Source: Reyranella aquatilis
GTDB taxonomy: Bacteria; Pseudomonadota; Alphaproteobacteria; Reyranellales; Reyranellaceae
DNA: 64,000 nt
Direction: 5' to 3'
Assembly: GCF_020880995.1 (NCBI RefSeq)
Contig: NZ_JAJISD010000002.1
Span: forward strand, 248,001 to 312,000
Shown in pieces: positions 1 to 9,773 of this stretch. The notes under the pieces were generated by a model. It ran no database searches, was not told the DNA's origin, and worked only from the letters and a program-made list of their open reading frames with translations. The position numbers and the translations under genes were made by a program. Position 1 is the first letter of the stretch; each line of letters opens with the position of its first letter.

Positions 1-385
1 CGAACAGCGTATCGCCGCCCTTCGACGGCAGTTCGCGCGCCACCAGAATCGAGCCCATGGCGGGGATCTGATCGTAGGTGTGATCGGTATGCCAGCGCTC
101 GCCGATGTTCTTCTGCTGTGTCGGCTCCTTGCGGACCTCGGCGATCATCGGATAGCCGGCGACGGCCGGGAAGTAGCGGTTGATGTCGATCGCGCCCCAG
201 CGCTGCGCGAATTCGATGTGCTGCTCGGGCGTCAGATTCTGGTCGCGGAAGAAGATCACGCCATGCTCGACGAAGGCGCGCTGCACCTCGTCCCACTGCC
301 GATTGCTCATCGACTTGAGATCGAGCCCCAGCACCTCGGCGCCGCAGCCCTCGAGCTCGCGAACCTGAACCGTCTCGTATGTCAT
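1..385 (-). CDS. TauD/TfdA-family dioxygenase (partial, 3' end outside window)
   Basis: First 128 codons of an Fe(II)/2-oxoglutarate-dependent dioxygenase, cut by the left edge. Residues 42-49 (GVIFFRDQ) are a family hallmark and WHTDHTY at 98-104 carries the HxD iron ligands H99 and D101; the second histidine and the 2-oxoglutarate arginine would lie outside. The family hydroxylates sulfonates, aryloxyalkanoates or similar small acids with loss of CO2; the substrate here is unknown. The start at 383-385 follows a GGAGGGTGACC ribosome site. The AEC transporter lies 21 bp upstream on the same strand, so the two probably form an operon linking uptake to oxidation. A related complete gene lies at 58755-59603. 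Confidence 0.85.
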   Translation of the reverse strand, partial: MTYETVQVRELEGCGAEVLGLDLKSMSNRQWDEVQRAFVEHGVIFFRDQNLTPEQHIEFAQRWGAIDINRYFPAVAGYPMIAEVRKEPTQQKNIGERWHTDHTYDQIPAMGSILVARELPSKGGDTLF

Positions 386-406
386 GGTCACCCTCCAGAC
401 CCGAGC

Positions 407-1363
407 CTAGCGCGCCTGCACCCCGAGCAACAACAGGGCGACGGACAGCGTGAAGACGCTGGCGGCGGTCGAGATCACCACGGCGTTGGTCGCGCGGGCG
501 ACGCCCACACCGTACATCTGGGCGATCAGGTAGACGTTGGCGCCGGCCGGCAGCGCGGCGTTCAGCGTCGCGACGTTGAGCCATAGAGGATCGAGCGGGA
601 ACACGTAGCGGCCAATCGTCCAGACCAGTACCGGCAGGATCGCCAGCTTGAAGAACGAGGCGACGGCCGCCGGCTGCCAGTGACCCTTCAGCCCGACATG
701 GGCGAGGGAAGCGCCGACCATGATCAGGCCGCAGGGCGGGGCCGCCGCAGCAAAGGCCTGCAGGATGCGGTCGATCACCGCCGGTGTCGCGAGGCTGGTG
801 TGCGCCGTGATCTCGCCCCACAGGAGGCCCGCGAAGATCGCGGGGATGACCGGATGCTTCAGCATGGAGAGTGCCGCGCCACCGAGGCGCTTCCACACGT
901 TCCCATGCCGGCCGCCGGCACCATCCATCTCCATCAGGAAGCAGGTGAAGGTCAGCAGGATCAGCGAGTGAACGCTGATGATCATCAGCAGCGGCACCAG
1001 CCCCTGCTCTCCGAACCCGTAGCTGATGAACGGGATGCCGATGCCGACGCCGTTGGAGAAGGATCCGCTCAGCGCGAACATGGCGCGGTCGCCCAGCCGC
1101 AGCCCCTGGATCCGGCCGAGCATCATGAGGATCCCGTAGAGGATCATCACGCCGCTGAAGAAGGCGAGCAGCACCTGCGGCTCGAGCGTCTCCAGACGCA
1201 CCTTGGCCATCGAGCGGAAGAGCAGCGCGGGGAACAGCGCATAGAAGGTGACGGCGGTGAAGCCGCGCAGGCCCTCGGGACTGAGGAGCTTGCTGCGGCC
1301 GATCACCCAGCCGGCCAGCACCATGCCGAAGACCGGCACGATGATGTCGACGATGGCACTCAT
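407..1363 (-). CDS. AEC family (auxin efflux carrier-type) transporter
   Basis: A 318-aa polytopic inner-membrane protein with about ten hydrophobic segments. The N-terminus (IIVPVFGMVLAGWVIGR) and the FYALFPALLFRSM segment near residue 40-55 are typical of the AEC/malonate permease group, which moves small organic acids. Length fits the family (about 310-320 aa). It is followed on the same strand by the TauD-type dioxygenase gene, suggesting that it imports or exports that enzyme's acidic substrate or product. The specific ligand cannot be told from sequence. Confidence 0.85.
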   Translation of the reverse strand: MSAIVDIIVPVFGMVLAGWVIGRSKLLSPEGLRGFTAVTFYALFPALLFRSMAKVRLETLEPQVLLAFFSGVMILYGILMMLGRIQGLRLGDRAMFALSGSFSNGVGIGIPFISYGFGEQGLVPLLMIISVHSLILLTFTCFLMEMDGAGGRHGNVWKRLGGAALSMLKHPVIPAIFAGLLWGEITAHTSLATPAVIDRILQAFAAAAPPCGLIMVGASLAHVGLKGHWQPAAVASFFKLAILPVLVWTIGRYVFPLDPLWLNVATLNAALPAGANVYLIAQMYGVGVARATNAVVISTAASVFTLSVALLLLGVQAR

Positions 1364-1382
1364 TTATCGCCGACCAAACAAA

Positions 1383-1494
1383 CCTCCTCATGCTGAGGAG
1401 GTCGCGCAGCAACCGTCTCGAAGCATGGGCCGCAGACGGGGTGCCTGCTCCCCACCCTTCGAGACGGCCCTGCGGGCCTCCTCAGGGTGAGGAT
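1383..1494. repeat. REP-like palindromic element, copy 1
   Basis: Two related units of about 45 bp in inverted orientation, each containing a CTTCGAGACG core and a CTCCTCAG/TGAGGAGG end. The same unit pair, arranged in the opposite order, occurs at 44334-44442. It fills most of the gap between the AEC transporter and the acyl-CoA dehydrogenase operon, and resembles the REP-type elements common in alphaproteobacterial intergenic DNA. Confidence 0.8.
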
Positions 1495-1514
1495 TTTGGT
1501 TCGCAAGGCGTTGA

Positions 1515-2657
1515 CTACGCAGCCATCGCGAGGTTGCTGTAGCGGGTCAGGTGATGCTGCTGGTTGCCGAACATCAGGTCGATCATGGTCAGGCGCTTGA
1601 AGTAGTGGCTGACCGCCATCTCGTCCGTTACGCCCATGCCGCCGTGCATCTGCACCGCGCTCTGGCCGCAGAACTTGCCCGACTTGCCGATCTGGACCTT
1701 GGCGCCCGAGGCCGCCTTGGCGCGCACCGTCGGGTCCTTGTCGTCGATCTTGAGCGAGGCCATCAGCGTCATCGAGCGCGCTTCCTGCGCGTTGGTGAAG
1801 CAGTCGACCATGCGGTGCTGCAGCACCTGGAACTTGCCGATCGGCACGCCGAACTGCTTACGGGTCTTTATGTACTCCAGCGTACCCGCGTTGATCGCGT
1901 CCATGCAGCCGGTCGCCTCGGCGCACAGCGCCACGATGGCGCGATCGACCGCCTCTTCCACGACCGGGAAGGCCTCGTCGACCTTGCCCAGCACGGCGTC
2001 GGCGCCGACCGAGACTTTGTCGAACGTGAGCTCGGACGCACGCAGCGCATCCTGGGTCGGGTAGTCGCGGCGCGACAGGCCCTTGGCCTTGGCGTCGACC
2101 ACGAACAGCGTCAGGCCCTTGGGTTCGCGCGCCGAGCCGCCGGTGCGGGCCAGCACGATGATCTCGTCGGCGGAGGCGGCGTTGTAGACCACGCCCTTGT
2201 GACCCGACAGCGACCAGCCGGTGCCTTCCTTGGTCGCCTTCAGCGATACGTCGGCGAGGTTGTAGCGGCTCTGGCGCTCCAGCCAGGCGAAGGCGAACTG
2301 CTTCTTGCCCTCGATCATCGGCGCCAGCAGCGCCTCCTTCTGGGCCGCGGAACCGGCGCGGGCAATCATGCCGCCGCCCAGCACCACCGTCGGCAGGAAG
2401 GGCTCGAGCACCAGGCCTTTGCCGAACTGTTCCATGACGATCATCGTCTCGATCGGGCCGCCGCCGTAGCCGCCATCCTCCTCGGAGAAGGCCATGCCCA
2501 GCCAGCCCAGCTCGGCGAACTGCGCCCAGTTTTCCGGCAGCCAGCCCCGCTCGGTCGCCGCGATCTTGCGGCGGGCGTCGAACGCGTACTTGTCGCGAAC
2601 GAAGCGCTCGGCGGCCTCCTGCAGCTGCTTCTGTTCGTCGGAAAGGGACAGATCCAT
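1515..2657 (-). CDS. acyl-CoA dehydrogenase, PimD-like small subunit
   Basis: A 380-aa flavoprotein of the acyl-CoA dehydrogenase family. The opening MDLSLSDEQKQLQEAAERF and the GGYGGGPIETMIVMEQFG stretch match the small subunit of pimeloyl-CoA dehydrogenase-type heteromers, which oxidise dicarboxylyl- or fatty acyl-CoA to the enoyl-CoA. The C-terminus reads MFGNQQHHLTRYS and lacks the YEGT motif whose glutamate is the usual base in MCAD-type enzymes. The start at 2655-2657 is chosen because GGAGGAGAAAC precedes it. It is the third gene of an operon after two large-subunit-like paralogs, 40 bp behind the second. Substrate assignment is inference. Confidence 0.85.
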   Translation of the reverse strand: MDLSLSDEQKQLQEAAERFVRDKYAFDARRKIAATERGWLPENWAQFAELGWLGMAFSEEDGGYGGGPIETMIVMEQFGKGLVLEPFLPTVVLGGGMIARAGSAAQKEALLAPMIEGKKQFAFAWLERQSRYNLADVSLKATKEGTGWSLSGHKGVVYNAASADEIIVLARTGGSAREPKGLTLFVVDAKAKGLSRRDYPTQDALRASELTFDKVSVGADAVLGKVDEAFPVVEEAVDRAIVALCAEATGCMDAINAGTLEYIKTRKQFGVPIGKFQVLQHRMVDCFTNAQEARSMTLMASLKIDDKDPTVRAKAASGAKVQIGKSGKFCGQSAVQMHGGMGVTDEMAVSHYFKRLTMIDLMFGNQQHHLTRYSNLAMAA

Positions 2658-2697
2658 GTTTCTCCTCCGGAATTCTTGATCGCGGTTATAGCCCCCG

Positions 2698-3894
2698 TCA
2701 GAGGCCCAGCACCATCTTCGAGACGATGTTCTTCTGAATCTCCGTGCTGCCACCGTAGATGCTGGTCTTGCGCATGTTGAAATAGCGCGGGGCGGCGGGC
2801 GGAGCATGGTCGGGCCCGATCGGGGTCTCGTTCGTGTCGTGGAACAGCATGCCGGGCTGGTAGGGCTGGGCATACTCGCCCACCGCCTCCATCGTGAGTT
2901 CCGCGATGCGCTGCTGGATTTCCGAGCCGCGCACCTTGAGCGTCGAGACCTCAGGCCCGGGCGCGCCGCCCTGGGCCATGGTCGACAGGACGCGCAGTTC
3001 GCTCATCTCCAGTGCCTGGACCTGCAGGTCGATGTCGGCGATCTGCGCCGTGAAGGCGGGATCGTCGGCCAGCGTGCCACCGTCCTGCGGTTCGATCCGG
3101 GCGATCTTGCGCAGCACCGAGACGCCGCGCTTGGACGACGGGACCTCGGCGATGCCCAGCCGCTCGTTGGCCAGCAGGAACTTGGCGCAGGTCCAGCCCT
3201 CGTTCTCCTTGCCGATCAGGTTCTCGACCGGGACCTTCACATTGTCGAGGAACACGTCGTTCACGTGATGGGCGCCGTCGGTCATGATGATCGGCCGCAC
3301 GGTAACGCCCGGCGTCTTCATGTCGATCAGCAGGAAGGAGATGCCCTCCTGCGGCTTGGCGTCCATGTTGGTCCGCACCAGGCAGAAGATCCAGTCGCCC
3401 CAATGGGCGAACGAAGTCCACGTCTTCTGGCCGTTGACGATGTAATGGTCGCCCTCCCGCACCGCGCGCGTGCGCAGGTTGGCGAGGTCGGAGCCGGCGC
3501 CCGGCTCGGAATAGCCCTGGCACCATGAGACTTCGGAGCTGCGGATGCCCGGCAGGAAGCGCTCCTTCTGCGCCTCGGTCCCGAACGTGTAGATCACCGG
3601 GCCGACCATCTTCGGACCGAATGGCAGGATGCGCGGCGCACCCTCCTCCGCCAGCACGTTCTCGAACAGGAAGCGCTGCGTCACGTCCCAGCCCGGGCCG
3701 CCGTACTTCTTCGGCCAGGTGTAGGCGAGCCAGCCCTTCTTCCCGAGGGCCTTCTGCCAGACCATGTGATCGTCGCGGTCGTAGTGCTTGCCCGAGAATG
3801 TCTTCTCGCGGGTCGCCGGCGACAGGTTCTCGCGCGCGAAGGCGCGTACCTCGTCGGCGAACGCCTTGTGTTCCGGCTTGAGCGACAGATCCAT
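2698..3894 (-). CDS. acyl-CoA dehydrogenase, PimC-like large subunit (paralog B)
   Basis: A 398-aa acyl-CoA dehydrogenase. Visible family features are SEPGAGSDLANLRT (flavin/substrate region, about residue 132-145), WTSFAHWGDWIFCLVR, and C-terminal IYGGSTEIQKNIVSKMVLGL. The residue equivalent to the MCAD catalytic glutamate of YEGT is glycine, as seen in subunits of heteromeric enzymes. It is the same length as, and closely similar throughout to, the gene immediately upstream (3895-5091), so the pair is a tandem duplication. The upstream stop TAG abuts this ATG directly (TAGATG), so translation is probably coupled. Likely partner: the small-subunit gene downstream. Confidence 0.87.
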   Translation of the reverse strand: MDLSLKPEHKAFADEVRAFARENLSPATREKTFSGKHYDRDDHMVWQKALGKKGWLAYTWPKKYGGPGWDVTQRFLFENVLAEEGAPRILPFGPKMVGPVIYTFGTEAQKERFLPGIRSSEVSWCQGYSEPGAGSDLANLRTRAVREGDHYIVNGQKTWTSFAHWGDWIFCLVRTNMDAKPQEGISFLLIDMKTPGVTVRPIIMTDGAHHVNDVFLDNVKVPVENLIGKENEGWTCAKFLLANERLGIAEVPSSKRGVSVLRKIARIEPQDGGTLADDPAFTAQIADIDLQVQALEMSELRVLSTMAQGGAPGPEVSTLKVRGSEIQQRIAELTMEAVGEYAQPYQPGMLFHDTNETPIGPDHAPPAAPRYFNMRKTSIYGGSTEIQKNIVSKMVLGL

Positions 3895-5091
<1,197 letters not shown>

Positions 5092-5202
5092 GTTCCCCTC
5101 CCGCGGAGGCATTTTCGGTTTGGCCGGAGTTTAGCCACCAGCCCGTTCGGGACAAGCGCGCAAGCGTCGCTCCGCGGCCGGGGGCGCCGCGAAGCGGAAC
5201 AA

Positions 5203-5305
5203 GTTTACGTAGGAATTTCCCACGTCAGGGCCACCCGGGTTGCAACCATTGACGCCCGTCAATTCCCGATTTGGCCGGGTGGCATTCACTTCTTCCTGCG
5301 TAAAC
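5203..5305 (+). promoter_or_regulatory. nested inverted repeats in the ompW-like leader
   Basis: Three inverted repeats share a centre near 5255: outer arms 5203-5215/5293-5305 (12 of 13 pair), middle arms 5230-5238/5275-5283 (9 of 9) and inner arms 5248-5254/5257-5263 (7 of 7, 2-nt loop). The outer right arm ends exactly where the GGGAGAG ribosome site of the OmpW-like gene begins. In RNA this would be a hairpin of about 100 nt just before the initiation region. It may be a regulatory leader or an inserted palindromic element. Confidence 0.7.
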
Positions 5306-5317
5306 GGGAGAGTACCA

Positions 5318-6010
5318 ATGCGGAATACTTCGGTGGCTGGGGCGGTGGTTGCGGCAGCCCTCATGTCTTGCTCGCTTGGGCAGGCGGCCAAAGCCCAGGA
5401 TGAAGCCCAGAGCCCCTGGCAGGTGCGTGTCCGTGCCCTGGGCGTCCTTCCGGCCTCAGGCGGGAGCACCGTGAACGTTCAGGGCGTCCCTGCGCTTTCC
5501 ACGCCGAATTCCGGCCTGTCCATCGGCAACTCGATCGTCCCCGAACTGGACATCAGCTACTTCATCACGCGCAACGTCGCGGCCGAACTCATCCTGGGCG
5601 TGACGCCGCACAACATCACCGGCACCGGTGCCCTCGCGAACACCAACATCGGTAGCGCGTGGCTGCTGCCGCCGACCTTGCTCGCGCAGTACCACTTCAC
5701 CGACTTCGGCGCGTTCAAGCCCTATATCGGCATCGGCCTGAACTACACGATCTTCTTCAGCCAGAGCGCCGGCTACACGCCGACCAACGGCCTCGGGGTG
5801 ACGAACCTCAGCATCAACAATACCGTCGGCGGCGCAGTCCAGGTCGGCTTCGACTACATGATCGACAAGCACTGGGGCGTGAACTTCGATGTCAAGAAGT
5901 ACATCCTGCGCCCGACCTACAATGCCACGGTCAACAACACCATCCAGGTGAACGGGACCGCGGTCATCGATCCCTGGATCATCGGCGCTGGCGTGACCTA
6001 CAGGTTCTAG
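5318..6010 (+). CDS. OmpW-family outer-membrane beta-barrel protein
   Basis: A 230-aa exported protein. Residues 1-26 form a signal peptide ending in a KAQD cleavage area. The mature part alternates like an eight-stranded barrel and carries the OmpW hallmarks PPTLLAQYHF and FKPYIGIGLNYTIFF, with a terminal YRF typical of outer-membrane insertion. The family forms small hydrophobic channels linked to stress and uptake of apolar compounds. The start at 5318 is chosen for the GGGAGAG site at 5306-5312 and the intact signal peptide; a longer in-frame reading lies inside the leader inverted repeats and is not needed. It is divergent from the acyl-CoA dehydrogenase operon. Confidence 0.9.
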   Translation: MRNTSVAGAVVAAALMSCSLGQAAKAQDEAQSPWQVRVRALGVLPASGGSTVNVQGVPALSTPNSGLSIGNSIVPELDISYFITRNVAAELILGVTPHNITGTGALANTNIGSAWLLPPTLLAQYHFTDFGAFKPYIGIGLNYTIFFSQSAGYTPTNGLGVTNLSINNTVGGAVQVGFDYMIDKHWGVNFDVKKYILRPTYNATVNNTIQVNGTAVIDPWIIGAGVTYRF

Positions 6011-6033
6011 CCATCGGCCCGATGCCGATCGGA

Positions 6034-6072
6034 CCCTGAAGCCGGTCGTGACGTATCGCGTCGGCTTCAGGG
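6034..6072. terminator. 11-bp stem between convergent genes
   Basis: Perfect inverted repeat CCCTGAAGCCG (6034-6044) and CGGCTTCAGGG (6062-6072) with a 17-nt loop. It lies downstream of the OmpW-like gene and overlaps the last codons of the convergent CoA-transferase. There is no U-tract, so it is only a probable bidirectional terminator. Confidence 0.5.
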
Positions 6073-7269
6073 CACGATCAGCACCTTGTCCGCCTTGAGC
6101 TTCTCGATCGCCGCGTCGCTGAGGCCTGCCTCGCGCAGGACCTCGACGCCGTCGCTTCCCAGGGGCGGCGCGTGGCGGCGGAACTCGACCTTGGTCTTCT
6201 CGAAATCGAGCGGGCTGGCGAAGGTGGTGATCGGCCCCTCCGTCGGATGCTCGCGCTCGGTGAAGAAGCCCGTGGCCTTGAGGTGCGGGTCGTCCTTCAG
6301 TTCCTCCAGCGTGCGAACCGGCATGGCGGGGATGTCGGCCTCGTCGAACATGTCGAGCCATTCCTGGGTCGGGCGATGCTTCAGAAGCTCCGCCAGCACC
6401 TGGTAGAGCTCGCTGAAATGCTTGGCGCGCTCCATGCGGTCGACGAACCGCTTCTCCTTCGCGAGATCGGGCCGCTCCGCCAGCTCGAAGAACCTGATCC
6501 AGTGCGCGTCGGTATAGGGCAGCGCGCAGATGTAGCCGTCCTGTGTCGGGAACGGATGGCGGAACTTGTTGATGATGCGATCGTAGCCCATCGGCGCGCG
6601 CTCAGGCGTCCAGGTGGCGCCGAACAGATGCTCGGTCAGCCAGAACGAGGCCAGCGTCTCGAGCATGGGCACCTCGATCATCTGCCCCTCGCCCGTGCAC
6701 TTGCGATGGTAGAGCGCGCCCAGCACGGCGATGCAGAGATGCAGGCCCGTGGTCTTGTCGGCGATCAGGCTCGGCATGAAGCGCGGCGGCAGGCCGTCGA
6801 CCCGGCTCTGCAGCGAGGCCGCGCCCGACACGCCCTGCACCAGGTCGTCGAAGGCCGGCTTGTGGCCGTAGGGTCCCTTGCGCGCATAGCCCAGCGAATA
6901 GGCATAGATGATCGACGGGTTGATCTTCTTCAGATCCTCGTAGCCCAGGCCCAGCCGCTCGATCGCCTGCGGGCGGCTGTTGTGGATGAAGAGGTCGGCG
7001 TCCTTGATCATGTCCTTAAGGACGGCGCAGGCGGCGGGCTTCTTGAGGTCGAGGCAGATCGAGCGTTTGTTGCGGTTGGCCGCCATGTAGATCGGGCCCA
7101 TGGCCGGCGCGTTGCCCAGGCTGCCGCCCGAAGCGCGCAGCAGGTCGCCTTCCGGCGGCTCGACCTTGATCACGTCGGCGCCCATGTCGGCCAGATGCTG
7201 CGTGGCGAACGGCCCCAGCAATACGGCCGTCAGATCGATCACGCGCACGCCCTGCAATGGTCCCGGCAT
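6067..7269 (-). CDS. CaiB/BaiF family (class III) CoA-transferase
   Basis: A 400-aa class III CoA-transferase. LQGVRVIDLT at the N-terminus, LADMGADVIKVEPPEGD, and PSLIADKTTGLHL fit the family; D171 in the last block aligns with the aspartate that carries the acyl anhydride in formyl-CoA transferase. These cytoplasmic enzymes move CoA between carboxylic acids, activating a substrate for degradation. The gene is divergent from a second, distinct CoA-transferase at 7412, with a 14-bp palindrome between them. The substrate is unknown. Confidence 0.9.
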   Translation of the reverse strand: MPGPLQGVRVIDLTAVLLGPFATQHLADMGADVIKVEPPEGDLLRASGGSLGNAPAMGPIYMAANRNKRSICLDLKKPAACAVLKDMIKDADLFIHNSRPQAIERLGLGYEDLKKINPSIIYAYSLGYARKGPYGHKPAFDDLVQGVSGAASLQSRVDGLPPRFMPSLIADKTTGLHLCIAVLGALYHRKCTGEGQMIEVPMLETLASFWLTEHLFGATWTPERAPMGYDRIINKFRHPFPTQDGYICALPYTDAHWIRFFELAERPDLAKEKRFVDRMERAKHFSELYQVLAELLKHRPTQEWLDMFDEADIPAMPVRTLEELKDDPHLKATGFFTEREHPTEGPITTFASPLDFEKTKVEFRRHAPPLGSDGVEVLREAGLSDAAIEKLKADKVLIVP

Positions 7270-7362
7270 TTCCTCGTCCCCGCTATGACGTTTTGGTCTT
7301 GGCCAGACCGTGCCATCGCCCTTTGCGAAATGGTAGTCCTACAGTAACAACCGGTCCCGAGG

Positions 7363-7376
7363 CGCATCGCGATGCG
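7363..7376. promoter_or_regulatory. 14-bp palindrome between divergent CoA-transferase genes
   Basis: CGCATCGCGATGCG is a perfect palindrome in the 142-bp gap between two divergent promoters. It is a candidate operator, with no regulator gene adjacent. Confidence 0.35.
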
Positions 7377-7411
7377 ATGGGCGGGGCATTCCTGAAAGTT
7401 GGGGTTTCGCG

Positions 7412-8539
7412 ATGGCTGGAGCGCTGGACGGTCTGCTGGTGGTGAGTGTCGAGCAGGCGGTGGCCGCGCCCTATTGCGCCGCCCGGCTGGCGGACGCCGG
7501 CGCGCGGGTCATCAAGATCGAGCGGCCCGAGGGCGATTTCGCCCGCGGCTACGACGGCTATGTGCACGGCCAGTCGAGCTATTTCGTCTGGCTGAACCGC
7601 GGCAAGCAGTCCCTCACCCTCGACTTCAAGGCGAAGGACGACCTCGCCCTCCTGCACCGGCTGATCGCGAAGGCCGACGTGCTGATCCAGAACCTGGCGC
7701 CGGGCGCCGCCGAGCGCGCGGGCTTCGGCTCGGCCGCCATGCGGGCGGCCCACAAGAAGCTGATCACCGTCGACATCTCGGGATACGGCGATCACGGGCC
7801 CTACAGGAACCGCCGCGCCTACGACCTGCTGGTCCAGGCCGAGAGCGGGCTGGCGTCGATCACCGGTACCGAGCATGCGCCGGGCCGGGTCGGCATCTCC
7901 GCCACCGACATCGGCACCGGCATGTACGCCCATGCCGCCGTGCTGGAGGCGCTGATCGCCCGCGGCCGGACCGGCGAGGGCCGCGCCATCTCGGTCTCGC
8001 TCTTCTCCTCGATGGCGGAGTGGATGACCGTGCCGCTGCTCGGCATGGAATATTCCAACTACGAATGGCCGCGCCTCGGCCTCACCCATCCGTTCATCGC
8101 GCCCTACGGCGTCTATCCGACCTCGGACAAGGTACCGGTGCTGATCTCGATCCAGAACGACCGCGAGTTCGAGCGTCTGTGCCACGGCGTCATCGACCGG
8201 CCGGGCCTCGAGAAGGATCCGGACTATGCGACCGGCAAGGCACGCAACGCACGACGCGACGACACGAATGCCATTGTCGCCACGAGCTTCGCATCGCAGA
8301 CCTTTGCGGATATTTCCGCCCGTCTCGAAGCCGCGCAGATCGCCTGGGCGCGGGTCAGCAGCGTCAAGGACCTGACGACCCATCCGCAGCTGCGCCGCAC
8401 CGGCTTCAATTCGATCGACGGCAAGGACGTCTCGATCCCGGCGCTGGCCGCCTCCTACACAGGCGAGCCCGAGCGGCTGGGCGACGTGCCGACGCTCGGC
8501 CAGCACAGCGAGGCGATCCGCAAGGAGTTCGCCGCCTGA
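7412..8539 (+). CDS. CaiB/BaiF family (class III) CoA-transferase
   Basis: A 375-aa class III CoA-transferase: LDGLLVVSVEQAVAAPYCAARLADAGARVIKIE at the N-terminus in outline, and ISATDIGTGMYAHAAVLEALI with D166 at the catalytic-aspartate position. Its stop overlaps the start of the following MFS permease (TGATG), so the two are translationally coupled; the permease may import the acid that this enzyme activates. It differs clearly from the divergent transferase at 6067-7269 and is not a recent duplicate of it. Confidence 0.9.
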   Translation: MAGALDGLLVVSVEQAVAAPYCAARLADAGARVIKIERPEGDFARGYDGYVHGQSSYFVWLNRGKQSLTLDFKAKDDLALLHRLIAKADVLIQNLAPGAAERAGFGSAAMRAAHKKLITVDISGYGDHGPYRNRRAYDLLVQAESGLASITGTEHAPGRVGISATDIGTGMYAHAAVLEALIARGRTGEGRAISVSLFSSMAEWMTVPLLGMEYSNYEWPRLGLTHPFIAPYGVYPTSDKVPVLISIQNDREFERLCHGVIDRPGLEKDPDYATGKARNARRDDTNAIVATSFASQTFADISARLEAAQIAWARVSSVKDLTTHPQLRRTGFNSIDGKDVSIPALAASYTGEPERLGDVPTLGQHSEAIRKEFAA

Positions 8540-9753
8540 TGTCCGACCGGCCGACGAGCCGCCTCCTCCAGGGGATGAGGCTCGCGGCCTATGGCGCCGC
8601 CTACTTCTTCGCCGCCGGCGCCTTCATGAGCTACTGGCCGGTGTGGCTGCGCGACCGCGGCGTCAGCGACACCGAGATCGGCACGCTGTTCATGTCGCGC
8701 CAGATCGTGACGGTGATCGCCACGCTCTCGGTCGGCTGGATCGCCCACCGGCTGGGCGGGCCGCGCGGCGTCATCGTGGCGCTGGGCATCGGCGCCATCG
8801 TGATGATGGGCGCCTACCAGTTCTCCTATTCGTTCCTGGCGATCTTCGTCGTCACCATGATCTGGGGCTTCCTGTGGTCGCCGCCGATGCCGCTCTACGA
8901 CGGCGTGCTGGTGACCGAGACCAAGAAGCACGGGCTCGACTATGCGCGCGTCCGCATGTGGAGTTCGGTCGCCTTCATCTTCGGCACCTTCATCGCCGGC
9001 ATCGCCGTGGACCGCTACGGACCGCCCTGGGTGCTCTATGTCGGCATGGCGAGCATCGTGCTGCTGGCGCCGCTGGCGCTGTTGCTGCCGGCCGCCGCGC
9101 CGCGCGCCGCCGCCGCCGCCTCAGAGCCGGGCCATGCGCCGTTCCGCGTGGCCGACCTGCTGCGCCAGCCGGCCTTCCTGCTGTTCCTGCTGGCCTGCGG
9201 CCTCTGCCAGGCCAGCCATTCTGTGCTCTACAGCTTCGGCACGCTGACCTGGCGCGGCGCCGGGATCGACGACGTGACGATCAGCGCCCTGTGGGCCGAG
9301 AGCGTGGCCATCGAAATCGTGCTGATGCTGTTCGGCGGCTGGCTGCTGGGACGACTGGGCGTCTGCGGCCTGATCGCGCTCGGTCTCGCGGCAGGCCTCG
9401 TGCGCTGGACGGCGATGGCTTTCACGACCGAGCTGTGGGCGCTGATCCTGCTGCAGGCGCTCCACTCCTGCACCTTCGCCGCCTGCCATCTCGGCGCCAT
9501 GGCCTTCCTGCAGCGCGCCCTGCCCGCACACGGCGCCGCCATCGGCCAGAGCCTCTATTACGCACTGGGCACCGGCGCCACGCAGGCCTTCGTCTACCAG
9601 TTCTCCGGCCTGCTCAATTCCGAGTACGGCCAGCGCGCGTTTCTCGGCATGACCGTCGTCAGCGCGATCGGGATGTGCGCCGTGATCGTGCTGGCGCGCA
9701 CGTGGAACGGCGGATTGCTGGTGGGGCACACTCAAGTTCCTCTCCCCCGATAA
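8539..9753 (+). CDS. MFS transporter, HcaT-like (MFS_1-like)
   Basis: A 404-aa inner-membrane protein with about twelve hydrophobic segments. The opening GAAYFFAAGAFMSYWPVWL, then RDRGVSDTEIGTLFMSRQI, and LWSPPMPLYDGVLV (about residue 112-125) match the HcaT/PucC-like MFS branch, associated with phenylpropionate-type acids and nucleosides. The ATG shares one base with the stop of the upstream CoA-transferase. The last codons and stop come from a CCTCTCCCCC hairpin repeat (9739-9763), so the natural C-terminus may have been altered by that element. Confidence 0.85.
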   Translation: MSDRPTSRLLQGMRLAAYGAAYFFAAGAFMSYWPVWLRDRGVSDTEIGTLFMSRQIVTVIATLSVGWIAHRLGGPRGVIVALGIGAIVMMGAYQFSYSFLAIFVVTMIWGFLWSPPMPLYDGVLVTETKKHGLDYARVRMWSSVAFIFGTFIAGIAVDRYGPPWVLYVGMASIVLLAPLALLLPAAAPRAAAAASEPGHAPFRVADLLRQPAFLLFLLACGLCQASHSVLYSFGTLTWRGAGIDDVTISALWAESVAIEIVLMLFGGWLLGRLGVCGLIALGLAAGLVRWTAMAFTTELWALILLQALHSCTFAACHLGAMAFLQRALPAHGAAIGQSLYYALGTGATQAFVYQFSGLLNSEYGQRAFLGMTVVSAIGMCAVIVLARTWNGGLLVGHTQVPLPR

Positions 9754-9763
9754 GGGGGAGAGG
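9739..9763. terminator. CCTCTCCCCC hairpin repeat overlapping the MFS stop codon
   Basis: Perfect 10-bp stem, CCTCTCCCCC (9739-9748) and GGGGGAGAGG (9754-9763), with loop GATAA. The loop holds the TAA stop of the MFS gene. The same repeat family recurs at 18654-18745. It lies between convergent genes and could end transcription from both sides. Confidence 0.6.
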
Positions 9764-9773
9764 AGAAAGAAGC

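Noticed and set aside
5196-5226. GGAAC followed by CGTC upstream of the OmpW-like gene as an EcfG-type promoter
   Set aside because: The spacer is 22 bp, well beyond the 16-17 bp expected, and the second box is imperfect.
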